Below, piece after piece: positions 1 through 5,897 of a DNA stretch of 7,350 bases (positions within the stretch are counted from its first letter, which is position 1; the number at the start of each line of letters is the position of its first letter). Where the stretch lies: contig JACQTH010000014.1 in assembly GCA_016210935.1 (NCBI GenBank), positions 1 through 7,350 on the forward strand, in the 5' to 3' direction. Origin of the DNA: Acidobacteriota bacterium (lineage in GTDB: Bacteria > Acidobacteriota > Vicinamibacteria > Vicinamibacterales > JACQTH01). The notes under the pieces were generated by a model. It saw only the letters and a list, made by a program, of their open reading frames with translations. It was not told the DNA's origin and made no database searches. A program made the translations under genes and the position numbers.

Positions 1-917
1 CGCAGCTTCATGTTGACGCGACTGACGAACTGGCCGCCCAAAAGGGCGTTCAGCACGACCAGGGCGTGATAATCAAGATTCCGGCGATCGGCCCCGACGT
101 GTCCGATGCGAAGCTCCGCCTGCGGGGCATTCGACCGATCGACCATCGCGATCCCCCGACCCGCGGATTCCAGGCCTCGCGTCAGATCCGCATCGCGATC
201 GAACGTGACGACCCCTTCCGCCTCCTCGGTCCAGGATCCAAACATCTCGCCGGCATACCGCAATCCATCCTCATGCGACACGTCGCCGACGAGGATGAGG
301 CACGATGCTGATGGTCGAAGCCTGCCTGCATGAAACGACCGGATGTCATCGACCGTGATGGCGCGCACCGCCGCTTCCGTCCCGACGGCGACATGACCGT
401 ACGGATGATCGCCATACAGACGTCCGAGGAAGGCCGTGTCTGCGACGGCCTGGGGCACCTGACGCAACTGGAGCAGGCGGTTGACGCGCAGATCGCGAAC
501 GCGATGAACGTCTTCCTCCGCCAGCCGCGGACGCGTGGTGACCGCACCCAGGATTTCGAGCACGCGCCGGCTGTGACGCGCGACAGTCGTCACCAGAACG
601 GCCGTCGCGTCCGCGCTCACCTCGATATCCATTTCCGCGCCCAGCCGGGCCAGCGCGTCCTGCACGCCGACGGCCGACAGCTCGCCCGATCCTTCGTCGA
701 GCATGTCGCCCGTGAACGCGGCCAGTCCGGGCTGCTCGAGCGGATCCGCCGCCGATCCCGCTCGAACGACCAGCACCGCCGCCAGCACCGGGGATTGCCG
801 ATGTTCGATCGTCCAGACACGGAGACCGTTGGGCAACTCGCTCCGGACGATGGCAGGAAAGTGGAAGGCTGGCGCGCGCCCCAGCGCCGGCAGCCGCGAC
901 CGATCGACAGGGCTCAT
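1..917 (-). CDS. M16 family peptidase-like subunit, inactive; C-terminus cut by the window edge
   Basis: The minus strand reads open from the ATG at 917 to the window edge: 305 whole codons plus the first two bases (CG, hence Arg) of codon 306. The protein begins MSPVDRSRLPALG and carries the M16 hallmarks SELPNGLRV (about residues 26-34), DHPYGH and LLGGQFVSRVNMKL near the edge. No signal peptide is visible, so a cytoplasmic location is likely. Where M16 enzymes have HxxEH, this one reads GLAAFTGDMLDEG, with A67, G70 and D71 replacing the three ligands. The position expected for the distal glutamate (about 148) is not Glu. It is therefore probably the non-catalytic partner, as in MPP-alpha or heterodimeric bacterial M16B enzymes, where the inactive subunit contributes an Arg/Tyr pair; the edge Arg follows the conserved FxSRxNxxL stretch where that Arg is expected. 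The ATG overlaps the upstream stop (ATGA, 914-917), and no Shine-Dalgarno is visible, so translational coupling is likely. About 100-150 C-terminal residues should lie outside the window. Confidence 0.9.
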   Translation of the reverse strand, partial: MSPVDRSRLPALGRAPAFHFPAIVRSELPNGLRVWTIEHRQSPVLAAVLVVRAGSAADPLEQPGLAAFTGDMLDEGSGELSAVGVQDALARLGAEMDIEVSADATAVLVTTVARHSRRVLEILGAVTTRPRLAEEDVHRVRDLRVNRLLQLRQVPQAVADTAFLGRLYGDHPYGHVAVGTEAAVRAITVDDIRSFHAGRLRPSASCLILVGDVSHEDGLRYAGEMFGSWTEEAEGVVTFDRDADLTRGLESAGRGIAMVDRSNAPQAELRIGHVGADRRNLDYHALVVLNALLGGQFVSRVNMKL

Positions 918-2218
918 GAGAAGTGAATAGGCTCGGAGCCGGCGGCGGCCAGATCGTTCCGGCCGCGCGGCACCACGCTCAAGACGAGGCGCTGATCCGG
1001 CCGCAGCAGTCGACTGGCGACGGCCCGAATGCTCTCGCGCGTCGCTTGCGCGTAGCGCCCCCAGTCGCGGTCGAAGAACCCGGGATCGTGGCGATAGATG
1101 TTGTAGGCATTGAGCTGGTCGGCCTTCCCGCCAAAACCGCCGACGTTCTGCAGCCGGAACACGAACGCCGCCTCGGCGCGAGCCAGCGCCCGCTCGAGCT
1201 CGCTCAGTTCCGGGCCTTCGGCTGCAAAGCGGCGAATCTCTTCACTGACCACCTGTTCAAGCTCCGAGAGCGAGTGTCCGGGCGCCGCGGTGGTCGTCAC
1301 CGTAAAAAGACTCGACAACTCCCGCGAGCTCTGCCCGGCCATGGCGTCGACCGCCACACGCCGATCGAAGACCAGCGCGCCGTACAGACGCGACGTCTTT
1401 CCGGATCCCAGGATGTCGCCGGTCAGATCGAGATCGGCATCACCTTCGCCAAAGAGCGGTGGCGTATGCCAGGCGATGTACAGGCGCGGGAGCTCCACGC
1501 GATCCTCCAGCACGAATCGACGCTCCGATGACAGCGCGACCGTTCTCGCCTGTCGCGGCGGACGCACGGCGCCGGGTAGCTCGCCGAAATACTCTTCGAC
1601 CAGCGCGAACGCCCGCTCGGTGTCGATGTCGCCGGCCAGGGTCAGCGACGCATTCGCGGGATGGTAGTACGCCGCGAAAAAGGCGTGCGCTTCGTCGAGC
1701 GTTGCCGCGCGCAGATCATCCGGCCAGCCGATCGTCAGCCAGTGGTACGGATGATCGGGCGGGAAGAGCGTTGCCGACAACGCCACGGGCGCGAGACCAT
1801 ACGGGCGGTTTTCGTAGTTCTGCCGCCGCTCGTTCAAAACGACCTCGCGCTGGTTCTCGAACTTCCGCGGCGTCAGGGCCGGAAGGAGGAACCCCATGCG
1901 ATCCGATTCCATCCAGAGCGCGATCTCCAGCGCGTTGGTGGGCACGACTTCCCAGTAGTTCGTCCGATCCGTGCTGGTCGATCCGTTCAACGAGGCGCCC
2001 GCCTGCTGCAGCGGCTGGAAATAACTTCCGTCCTGATGCTGTGATCCTTCGAACATCAGATGCTCGAACAGATGCGCGAAGCCGGTGCGGCCGGGACGCT
2101 CGTCCTGGGATCCGACGTGATACCAGACGCTGACCCCCACAATCGGGCAGTGATGATCTTCATGCACGATCACCTGAAGCCCGTTCGGCAGCGTGCGCTT
2201 CGTGAACGAAACCTGCAC
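914..2218 (-). CDS. M16 family zinc metallopeptidase, catalytic subunit
   Basis: This 434-residue protein is a single M16 unit of normal length for the M16B group (pitrilysin/processing-peptidase-like). The zinc motif HLFEH lies at residues 49-53, with the catalytic Glu at 52. The distal ligand E130, in VVLNERRQ, sits exactly 76 residues after H53, as expected for HxxEH-x76-E. Other family marks are LPNGLQVIV (10-18), VWYHVGS (31-37), PYGL, and the second-half LGSGKTSRLYGALV. There is no signal peptide, so it is probably a cytoplasmic peptide-degrading or processing protease; the substrate is unknown. The start is GTG at 2218. The frame is open a little further upstream without a better start, and a weak purine run (GAGAG) precedes it. 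The C-terminus overlaps the next gene by ATGA, and that gene encodes a ligand-less M16 homologue, so the two probably form a heterodimer. Confidence 0.93.
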   Translation of the reverse strand: MQVSFTKRTLPNGLQVIVHEDHHCPIVGVSVWYHVGSQDERPGRTGFAHLFEHLMFEGSQHQDGSYFQPLQQAGASLNGSTSTDRTNYWEVVPTNALEIALWMESDRMGFLLPALTPRKFENQREVVLNERRQNYENRPYGLAPVALSATLFPPDHPYHWLTIGWPDDLRAATLDEAHAFFAAYYHPANASLTLAGDIDTERAFALVEEYFGELPGAVRPPRQARTVALSSERRFVLEDRVELPRLYIAWHTPPLFGEGDADLDLTGDILGSGKTSRLYGALVFDRRVAVDAMAGQSSRELSSLFTVTTTAAPGHSLSELEQVVSEEIRRFAAEGPELSELERALARAEAAFVFRLQNVGGFGGKADQLNAYNIYRHDPGFFDRDWGRYAQATRESIRAVASRLLRPDQRLVLSVVPRGRNDLAAAGSEPIHFS

Positions 2219-2244
2219 GACTCTCAGGGTAGCATTAGTCGGAC

Positions 2245-3432
2245 TTGCCCATCTCCCTTCCCTGGCGGATGCTCGCGTGGCTCTCGCTCGCCGAGTTCCT
2301 CGGCATGTCGCTGTGGTTCTCCGCGACCGCGGTCGTGCCGGCGCTTTCCGCCGAATTCGAGCTGGACCACTCGCGCGCGGCCTGGATGACGATGGCGGTT
2401 CAGGGGGGATTCGTGGTCGGAACCCTCGCGAGCGCGCTGCTGAATCTCCCGGACGTGTTGCGGGTGCGCAGACTGTTTGCCGCAGGCTGCATCACCGGCG
2501 CCGCGGCGAATGCCGCCATCGTGCTCGCGACTTCTTTCGAACAGGTGATGCTGCTTCGGTTTCTCACCGGCGTCGCGCTCGCGGCGATCTACCCGCCCGG
2601 AATGAAGATTGCGGCCGGATGGTTCACCCGCCAGCGGGGCGCGGCGCTCGGCATCCTGATCGGCGCCCTGACGATCGGCACGGCGTTCCCGCACCTTCTG
2701 TCCGCACTCGGCGGCACCATCTCGTGGCGCATCCTCATCGTCACGGCCTCGGGGCTGGCCTCCGCCAGCGCGGCCCTCATCCTGATGGTCGTGCGCGACG
2801 GCCCCTACGTGGCCGCCAGCGCGCCCTTCAACCCTCACGTCGTCCGCCTGACGCTCACCACGCGGGGAACGCGCCTCGCCATCCTCGGCTACCTCGGACA
2901 CATGTGGGAGCTCTACGCGATGTGGTCGTGGATTGCCGTCTTCGCGAGCCTCGGCCTCACCGGTGCGGTGGCAAGCCGGCCGGGATCGTTATGGGCGTTT
3001 CTCGCGATCGGCAGCGGGCTGATCGGATGCGTGTGGGCCGGGTTTGCCGCCGATCGGATCGGGAAGGCGCGGATCGCCGGGGCTGCGATGGTCGCCAGCG
3101 GAGTCTGCGCCGGGCTGAGCGGCTTCGCGTACGAGGCGCCGGCGATCGTGCTCGGCCTGCTTCTTCTCGTGTGGGGCGTGACGATCGTCGCGGACTCCGC
3201 GCAGTTCTCCGCGCTGGTCGCCGAACACAGCCCCCGCGAGTACGTCGGCACCGCATTGACGATTCAGACCTGTCTTGGATTTCTACTGACGATGGTCAGC
3301 ATCCGCCTGCTGCCGATCGTCGCCGGCCTGACGGGCTGGCAATGGGTGTTTCTCGTCCTCGTGCCCGGACCGGCGCTCGGCGCGCTGGCCATGTGGCGGC
3401 TCGCCGCCGATCAGGCTCAGGGGCCCGGCTGA
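2245..3432 (+). CDS. Major facilitator superfamily transporter, 12 TM helices
   Basis: This 395-residue integral membrane protein has hydrophobic segments that can be read as 12 helices in two halves of six. A hydrophilic loop around DGPYVAASAPFNPHVVRLTL separates the halves. The N-terminal segment (LAEFLGMSLWFSATAVVPAL) matches a common bacterial MFS group, and GFAADRIGKARI in the second half is the MFS motif-A type loop. The substrate cannot be told from the sequence; related proteins are annotated only as MFS transporters. The start is uncertain. TTG at 2245 directly follows an in-frame TAG (2236-2238) apart from two codons, and ATG at 2269 would shorten the protein by eight residues with the first helix intact. 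Neither has a clear Shine-Dalgarno. The gene is divergent from the M16 pair with almost no spacer. The last codons (Gly-Pro-Gly-stop) lie inside an intergenic hairpin repeat. Confidence 0.9.
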   Translation: MPISLPWRMLAWLSLAEFLGMSLWFSATAVVPALSAEFELDHSRAAWMTMAVQGGFVVGTLASALLNLPDVLRVRRLFAAGCITGAAANAAIVLATSFEQVMLLRFLTGVALAAIYPPGMKIAAGWFTRQRGAALGILIGALTIGTAFPHLLSALGGTISWRILIVTASGLASASAALILMVVRDGPYVAASAPFNPHVVRLTLTTRGTRLAILGYLGHMWELYAMWSWIAVFASLGLTGAVASRPGSLWAFLAIGSGLIGCVWAGFAADRIGKARIAGAAMVASGVCAGLSGFAYEAPAIVLGLLLLVWGVTIVADSAQFSALVAEHSPREYVGTALTIQTCLGFLLTMVSIRLLPIVAGLTGWQWVFLVLVPGPALGALAMWRLAADQAQGPG

Positions 3433-3440
3433 AGCCGGGC
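3423..3440 (+). repeat. REP-like hairpin copy 1, overlapping the MFS stop codon
   Basis: The sequence GCCCGGC-TGAA-GCCGGGC is a perfect 7-bp stem with a 4-base loop, followed by the tail CACTACGACTGC. The loop contains the TGA stop of the MFS gene (3430-3432). It may also act as a transcription terminator, although no T-run follows. Confidence 0.8.
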
Positions 3441-3479
3441 ACTACGACTGCGGTGTAGTGCTACGACTGCAGTGGTAGT

Positions 3480-3496
3480 GCCGACGTTAGTCGGGC
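3480..3496 (-). repeat. REP-like hairpin copy 2, imperfect
   Basis: This copy reads GCCGAC-GTTA-GTCGGGC on the plus strand. The left arm has lost one C, leaving a 5-bp core stem (3481-3485 with 3490-3494). On the minus strand the unit is followed by CACTACCACTGC, matching the tail of copy 1 at 13 of 14 bases over GGCACTACnACTGC. Copies 1 and 2 therefore face each other tail to tail. Confidence 0.75.
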
Positions 3497-3523
3497 CAGG
3501 GCAGCTGTGACTGCACTCGTAGT

Positions 3524-3541
3524 GCCCGACTTTAGTCGGGC
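3524..3541 (-). repeat. REP-like hairpin copy 3
   Basis: GCCCGAC-TTTA-GTCGGGC is a perfect 7-bp stem. Read on the minus strand it becomes GCCCGAC-TAAA-GTCGGGC followed by ACTACGAGTGCAG. This is the same head and tail as copy 1, with a G:C to A:T change that preserves pairing and one loop change. Confidence 0.8.
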
Positions 3542-3558
3542 TATGTAGAGACTCCAGT

Positions 3559-3576
3559 GCCCGACGTTAGTCGGGC
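3559..3576 (-). repeat. REP-like hairpin copy 4, just upstream of the cytochrome gene
   Basis: GCCCGAC-GTTA-GTCGGGC is a perfect 7-bp stem whose right flank (CCAGG) equals that of copy 2. Its right end is 11 bp before the ATG at 3588. The AGGCGG that could serve as ribosome-binding site (from 3578) begins immediately after it. Confidence 0.78.
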
Positions 3577-3587
3577 CAGGCGGACCG

Positions 3588-4718
3588 ATGACGCGAAGGC
3601 ATGGCGGGGCCGATAGATTCTCGATGCGTCCGCATGTGACGCTGCCGCGCGTTCTTCTCGCGCTTGCACTGTCAACGGTGATCTCAGAGACGCTCCTGGC
3701 TCAGCGGCCGGCGCCAGGCGCGGAGATGTTTCAGGCGTGGTGCGCGCAATGCCACGGAAGCGACGGATCCGGGCGTGTCGCCGAGCCGACCGTCAAGACG
3801 ACCCCGATGGATTTCACCGATTGTAGGACCAGCACCCCTGAGCCGGATGCCGACTGGGAACTGGTCATCGCGCGCGGCGGGCCGGCAGCCGGCTTGTCGT
3901 CCGAGATGCCCGAATTCGGCGAAGTGCTGACGCCCGCCGAGATCGCCGCGCTGGTTCGCCACCTGCGGACATTCTGCAAGGAGAACGGCTGGCCGCATGG
4001 CAATCTCAATTTCCCGCGACCTCTCTTCACCGAAAAAGCCTTTCCGGAAAACGAGATTGTCATCCTTCCGGCGATCTCGCATCGCGCCGGCGAGCGGGTC
4101 AGGTCGCGGATGCGCGCCGTGTTCGAAAGACGACTCGGCAGACGCGCGCACGGCGAGATTGGCGTTCCGCTGGAGAGCATTGACTGGCCGACCGGTCGCA
4201 TCGTCGGAGTCGGCGACGTCACCATCGCCGGGAAATACGTTCTCCACGATGATCCCGTTGCCGGACGAATCTTCTCGGGCGGGCTCGAGATCGGATTCCC
4301 GACTGGCAGCACGACATGGAGGTTCGGCGAAGGAACGATGGTGGTGGAGCCGTATTTCGCGGCCGGCACCGCGTGGCGCGATCTCTACCTGCAGGGCCAG
4401 ATCGCGATGGAAGTGGCGGCCGACCCAATCGAGCACGAAGAAGGCCGCGCCGAGCTCGTCTACAACCTCTACCTTGGACGGGATCTGGCACGCGTGCCGA
4501 ATACATGGACGGTCGGCGTCGAGTTCAACGGCTCGATCAACCGCGCGGACCGGTTTCTCGCGGTCACGCCGCAACTGCGGAAAGGCCTGACTCGGACTGG
4601 CGCCCTCGCGGCAGCGGCGGGTGTGCGGATTCCCATCACCGATCGCCAGCGCCAGTTCGTTCGGTGGGTAGGCTACCTGCTCTGGGAGTACCTCGAGCCC
4701 GTCCGGTCACGCAAGTGA
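3588..4718 (+). CDS. Monoheme cytochrome c domain fused to a putative outer-membrane beta-barrel
   Basis: This is a 376-residue exported protein. Residues 13-38 look like a signal peptide, with basic MRPHVTLPR, a hydrophobic stretch and likely cleavage after LLA before QRPAPG. The second Met (3624) may be the true start because it gives a more typical n-region, while ATG 3588 has AGGCGG about 5-7 bp upstream. Residues 45-131 form a class-I-like cytochrome c domain, with heme motif CAQCH (52-56) and probable axial Met107 in SSEMPEFG. C79 and C130 are extra cysteines that could pair. After a basic, proline-containing linker, residues from about 200 show alternating hydrophobic/polar strands separated by turns (GVGDVTIAGKYVL, GGLEIGFPTGS, ELVYNLYLGRDL, TWTVGVEFNGS), with a final aromatic-rich strand (WVGYLLWEY). 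This resembles outer-membrane barrel proteins of the Phenol_MetA_deg type. I infer an outer-membrane-anchored redox protein; its partner and direction of electron flow are unknown. It stands alone on this strand, flanked by hairpin repeats. Confidence 0.85.
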   Translation: MTRRHGGADRFSMRPHVTLPRVLLALALSTVISETLLAQRPAPGAEMFQAWCAQCHGSDGSGRVAEPTVKTTPMDFTDCRTSTPEPDADWELVIARGGPAAGLSSEMPEFGEVLTPAEIAALVRHLRTFCKENGWPHGNLNFPRPLFTEKAFPENEIVILPAISHRAGERVRSRMRAVFERRLGRRAHGEIGVPLESIDWPTGRIVGVGDVTIAGKYVLHDDPVAGRIFSGGLEIGFPTGSTTWRFGEGTMVVEPYFAAGTAWRDLYLQGQIAMEVAADPIEHEEGRAELVYNLYLGRDLARVPNTWTVGVEFNGSINRADRFLAVTPQLRKGLTRTGALAAAAGVRIPITDRQRQFVRWVGYLLWEYLEPVRSRK

Positions 4719-4732
4719 CGATGAAGGTGTCA

Positions 4733-4752
4733 CTTCCGCCTGAAGGCGGAAG
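4733..4752. terminator. Hairpin between convergent genes, probable bidirectional terminator and repeat relative
   Basis: CTTCCGCC-TGAA-GGCGGAAG is a perfect 8-bp stem with a 4-base loop. It lies in the 55-bp gap between the convergent cytochrome gene (ends 4718) and the HhH gene (ends 4774). It has no T-run, so intrinsic termination is unproven. The TGAA loop and the following CCACGACT recall copy 1 of the hairpin cluster at 3423 (TGAA, then CACTACGACT), so it may belong to the same wider repeat family with different arms. Confidence 0.6.
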
Positions 4753-4773
4753 CCACGACTCAGGTCGGCCGCG

Positions 4774-5421
4774 TCAATTCAGCGTGACGTACCGTTCGAG
4801 TCTGGCCACCTCGTTCTTGTCGACGTACTTGCCGATCTCGCGGCGAAACTGCTCGATGGCTTTGTAGGGGCGGTATTCCTTGAACTCGTGCAGCAGGCGC
4901 TGGCCGACGCCGGGAATGCTGAGGATGTCCGCATCGCTGGCCGTGTTCAGGTTGATGGGCACGAACACGTACTGCTCCAGACGCGCCAGCTCCTTGTCGT
5001 CCACGTATTTGCCGATCTCCCGCCGGAACTGGGCGAGGGCCTTGTACGGCCGGTATTCCAGGAATTCGTGAAGCATGCGCTTTCCCACGCCGGGGATCAT
5101 CAGAATTTCTTCTTCCGATGCGGTATTGAGATTCAGCGCGAGGAACACGCGTCCATAGACCTCCGCCAGCTGCGGCCTGCCCAGGGAGCGCCCCAGGACC
5201 GCATTCAGATCCGTCATCGTCAGAAACGGACGGCGCGCGACGAGCTCCTTGACCACCGCCGGTGTGAGGTGTGGAACGGCGAGCAATTCCTTCTCGGTCG
5301 CAAGGTTTACATCCAGCACGGTCTGTCGGCGACCGACCTGGGCGTTGAGCATTCCCGCTGCCGCAAGAGCCACCCCAACCGTCACCAGGTTCGACCTCGT
5401 CAACGCTCGCCGCTTCGTCAT
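4774..5421 (-). CDS. Secreted ComEA-like helix-hairpin-helix protein with three 60-residue units
   Basis: This 215-residue protein has an N-terminal signal-like segment (basic TKRRALTRSN, hydrophobic to residue 24, probable cleavage LNA/Q at 27-28). The rest is three consecutive 60-residue units at 36-95, 96-155 and 156-215. Units 2 and 3 are about 72% identical (43 of 60 by my alignment). Each begins NLNTAS and has the HhH hairpin IPGVG (109-113, 169-173), then LHEFxEYRPYKA and QFRREIGKYVD. Unit 1 is degenerate (NLATEKELLAVPHLTP) and lacks the GxG turn. The NLNTAS...IPGVG pattern is that of the ComEA/HhH_3 family, which binds DNA non-specifically in competence. No ComEC or pilus gene is near, so a role in DNA uptake is only a family-based guess. 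The start at 5421 is fixed by a strong Shine-Dalgarno (AAGGAG) and an ATGA overlap with the upstream gene. Confidence 0.9.
   Translation of the reverse strand: MTKRRALTRSNLVTVGVALAAAGMLNAQVGRRQTVLDVNLATEKELLAVPHLTPAVVKELVARRPFLTMTDLNAVLGRSLGRPQLAEVYGRVFLALNLNTASEEEILMIPGVGKRMLHEFLEYRPYKALAQFRREIGKYVDDKELARLEQYVFVPINLNTASDADILSIPGVGQRLLHEFKEYRPYKAIEQFRREIGKYVDKNEVARLERYVTLN
4777..5136 (-). repeat. Tandem 180-bp coding repeat within the HhH gene
   Basis: Two adjacent 180-bp units (5136-4957 and 4956-4777) encode protein units 2 and 3. Matching landmarks such as GT(A)(C/T)TTGCCGATCTC recur exactly 180 bp apart at 4825 and 5005. The DNA copies have diverged at many third positions while protein identity stays high, which indicates an old duplication under selection and not recent slippage. 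Confidence 0.85.
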
Positions 5422-5897
5422 GTGAGCTCTCCTTCAACGTCCAAATCGCGCCTCCTCGCGGCGCTGGTTGCCGGATGCCCGAACGTGGAAGCCAATCCGA
5501 GGGCGCCAAGCAGAATCATCAACCCTGGCGCCAACGCGGGAGTGGCGCCGGTCATGGCCCGTGCAAACAGCTCCCATCCGCTCGCGCCCGGATGCAGCTC
5601 CAGCTCGAATTCCACATTGCCCCGATAGTGCAGCAGCACCCCCAGGACACCGCTGGCAATGAACAACGCCATCACCGCCTGAAACACTCGCAGGACGCGC
5701 GCCCCGCGACTGACTTGCAGCATGGCCCATCCGGCCCCGCCAATCGCCAGAAGCACGAGCGGAGCGATCTGCCACGCACCGTCAATGTGTCCGAGCAGCA
5801 GCAGCTCGGCGAACGTGCCGATCGTACCGAACAGAAAGATCGTCGCGATCGTGTGCCGAACGGCGGTGAGCTCGGGCGGGACCGTCCCCGTGATCAT
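5418..5897 (-). CDS. Conserved-looking four-helix membrane protein of unknown function
   Basis: This 159-residue protein starts MITGTVPPELTAVRH. Its ATG at 5897 overlaps the mrp stop (ATGA, 5894-5897), and its TGA overlaps the HhH start (ATGA, 5418-5421). Four hydrophobic segments are visible at about residues 16-36, 43-62, 70-90 and 118-140. Between helices 3 and 4 is a polar stretch (HYRGNVEFELELHPGASG), and a PALAPG motif precedes helix 4. The tail is charged and basic (AARRRDLDVEGEL). I do not recognise a named family or any catalytic motif. The frame extends further upstream through mrp, but that part is a shadow of the mrp frame; the overlap and codon pattern support the start at 5897. 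There is no strong ribosome-binding site, so expression probably depends on coupling to mrp. Confidence 0.82.
   Translation of the reverse strand: MITGTVPPELTAVRHTIATIFLFGTIGTFAELLLLGHIDGAWQIAPLVLLAIGGAGWAMLQVSRGARVLRVFQAVMALFIASGVLGVLLHYRGNVEFELELHPGASGWELFARAMTGATPALAPGLMILLGALGLASTFGHPATSAARRRDLDVEGELT
5427..5434 (-). promoter_or_regulatory. Shine-Dalgarno of the HhH gene
   Basis: On the minus strand AAGGAGAG lies just before the ATG at 5421, with about 7 bp between the AAGGAG core and the start. It is the clearest ribosome-binding site in the window. It lies inside the 3' end of the upstream membrane-protein gene, so the HhH protein can probably be made at a higher level than its coupled neighbour. 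Confidence 0.75.

Noticed and set aside
2233..2244. A possible half-copy of the intergenic hairpin (CATTAGTCGGAC) next to the MFS start
   Set aside because: Only one arm of about 8-9 bases matches (TTAGTCGG) and no partner arm is present, so chance similarity cannot be excluded.
2193..3458. A 421-codon plus-strand frame over the MFS gene
   Set aside because: It is an Arg/Ala/Gly-rich shadow of the MFS frame in GC-rich DNA, while the overlapping frame gives clear transmembrane helices.
3423..3576. Possible CRISPR array
   Set aside because: The repeats are palindromic, only 17-18 bp, vary in sequence and orientation and have uneven spacing. No cas gene is present.
3684..4574. A 296-codon minus-strand frame antisense to the cytochrome gene
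   Set aside because: It has no recognisable motif. The plus strand carries a signal peptide, CxxCH and barrel-like strands.
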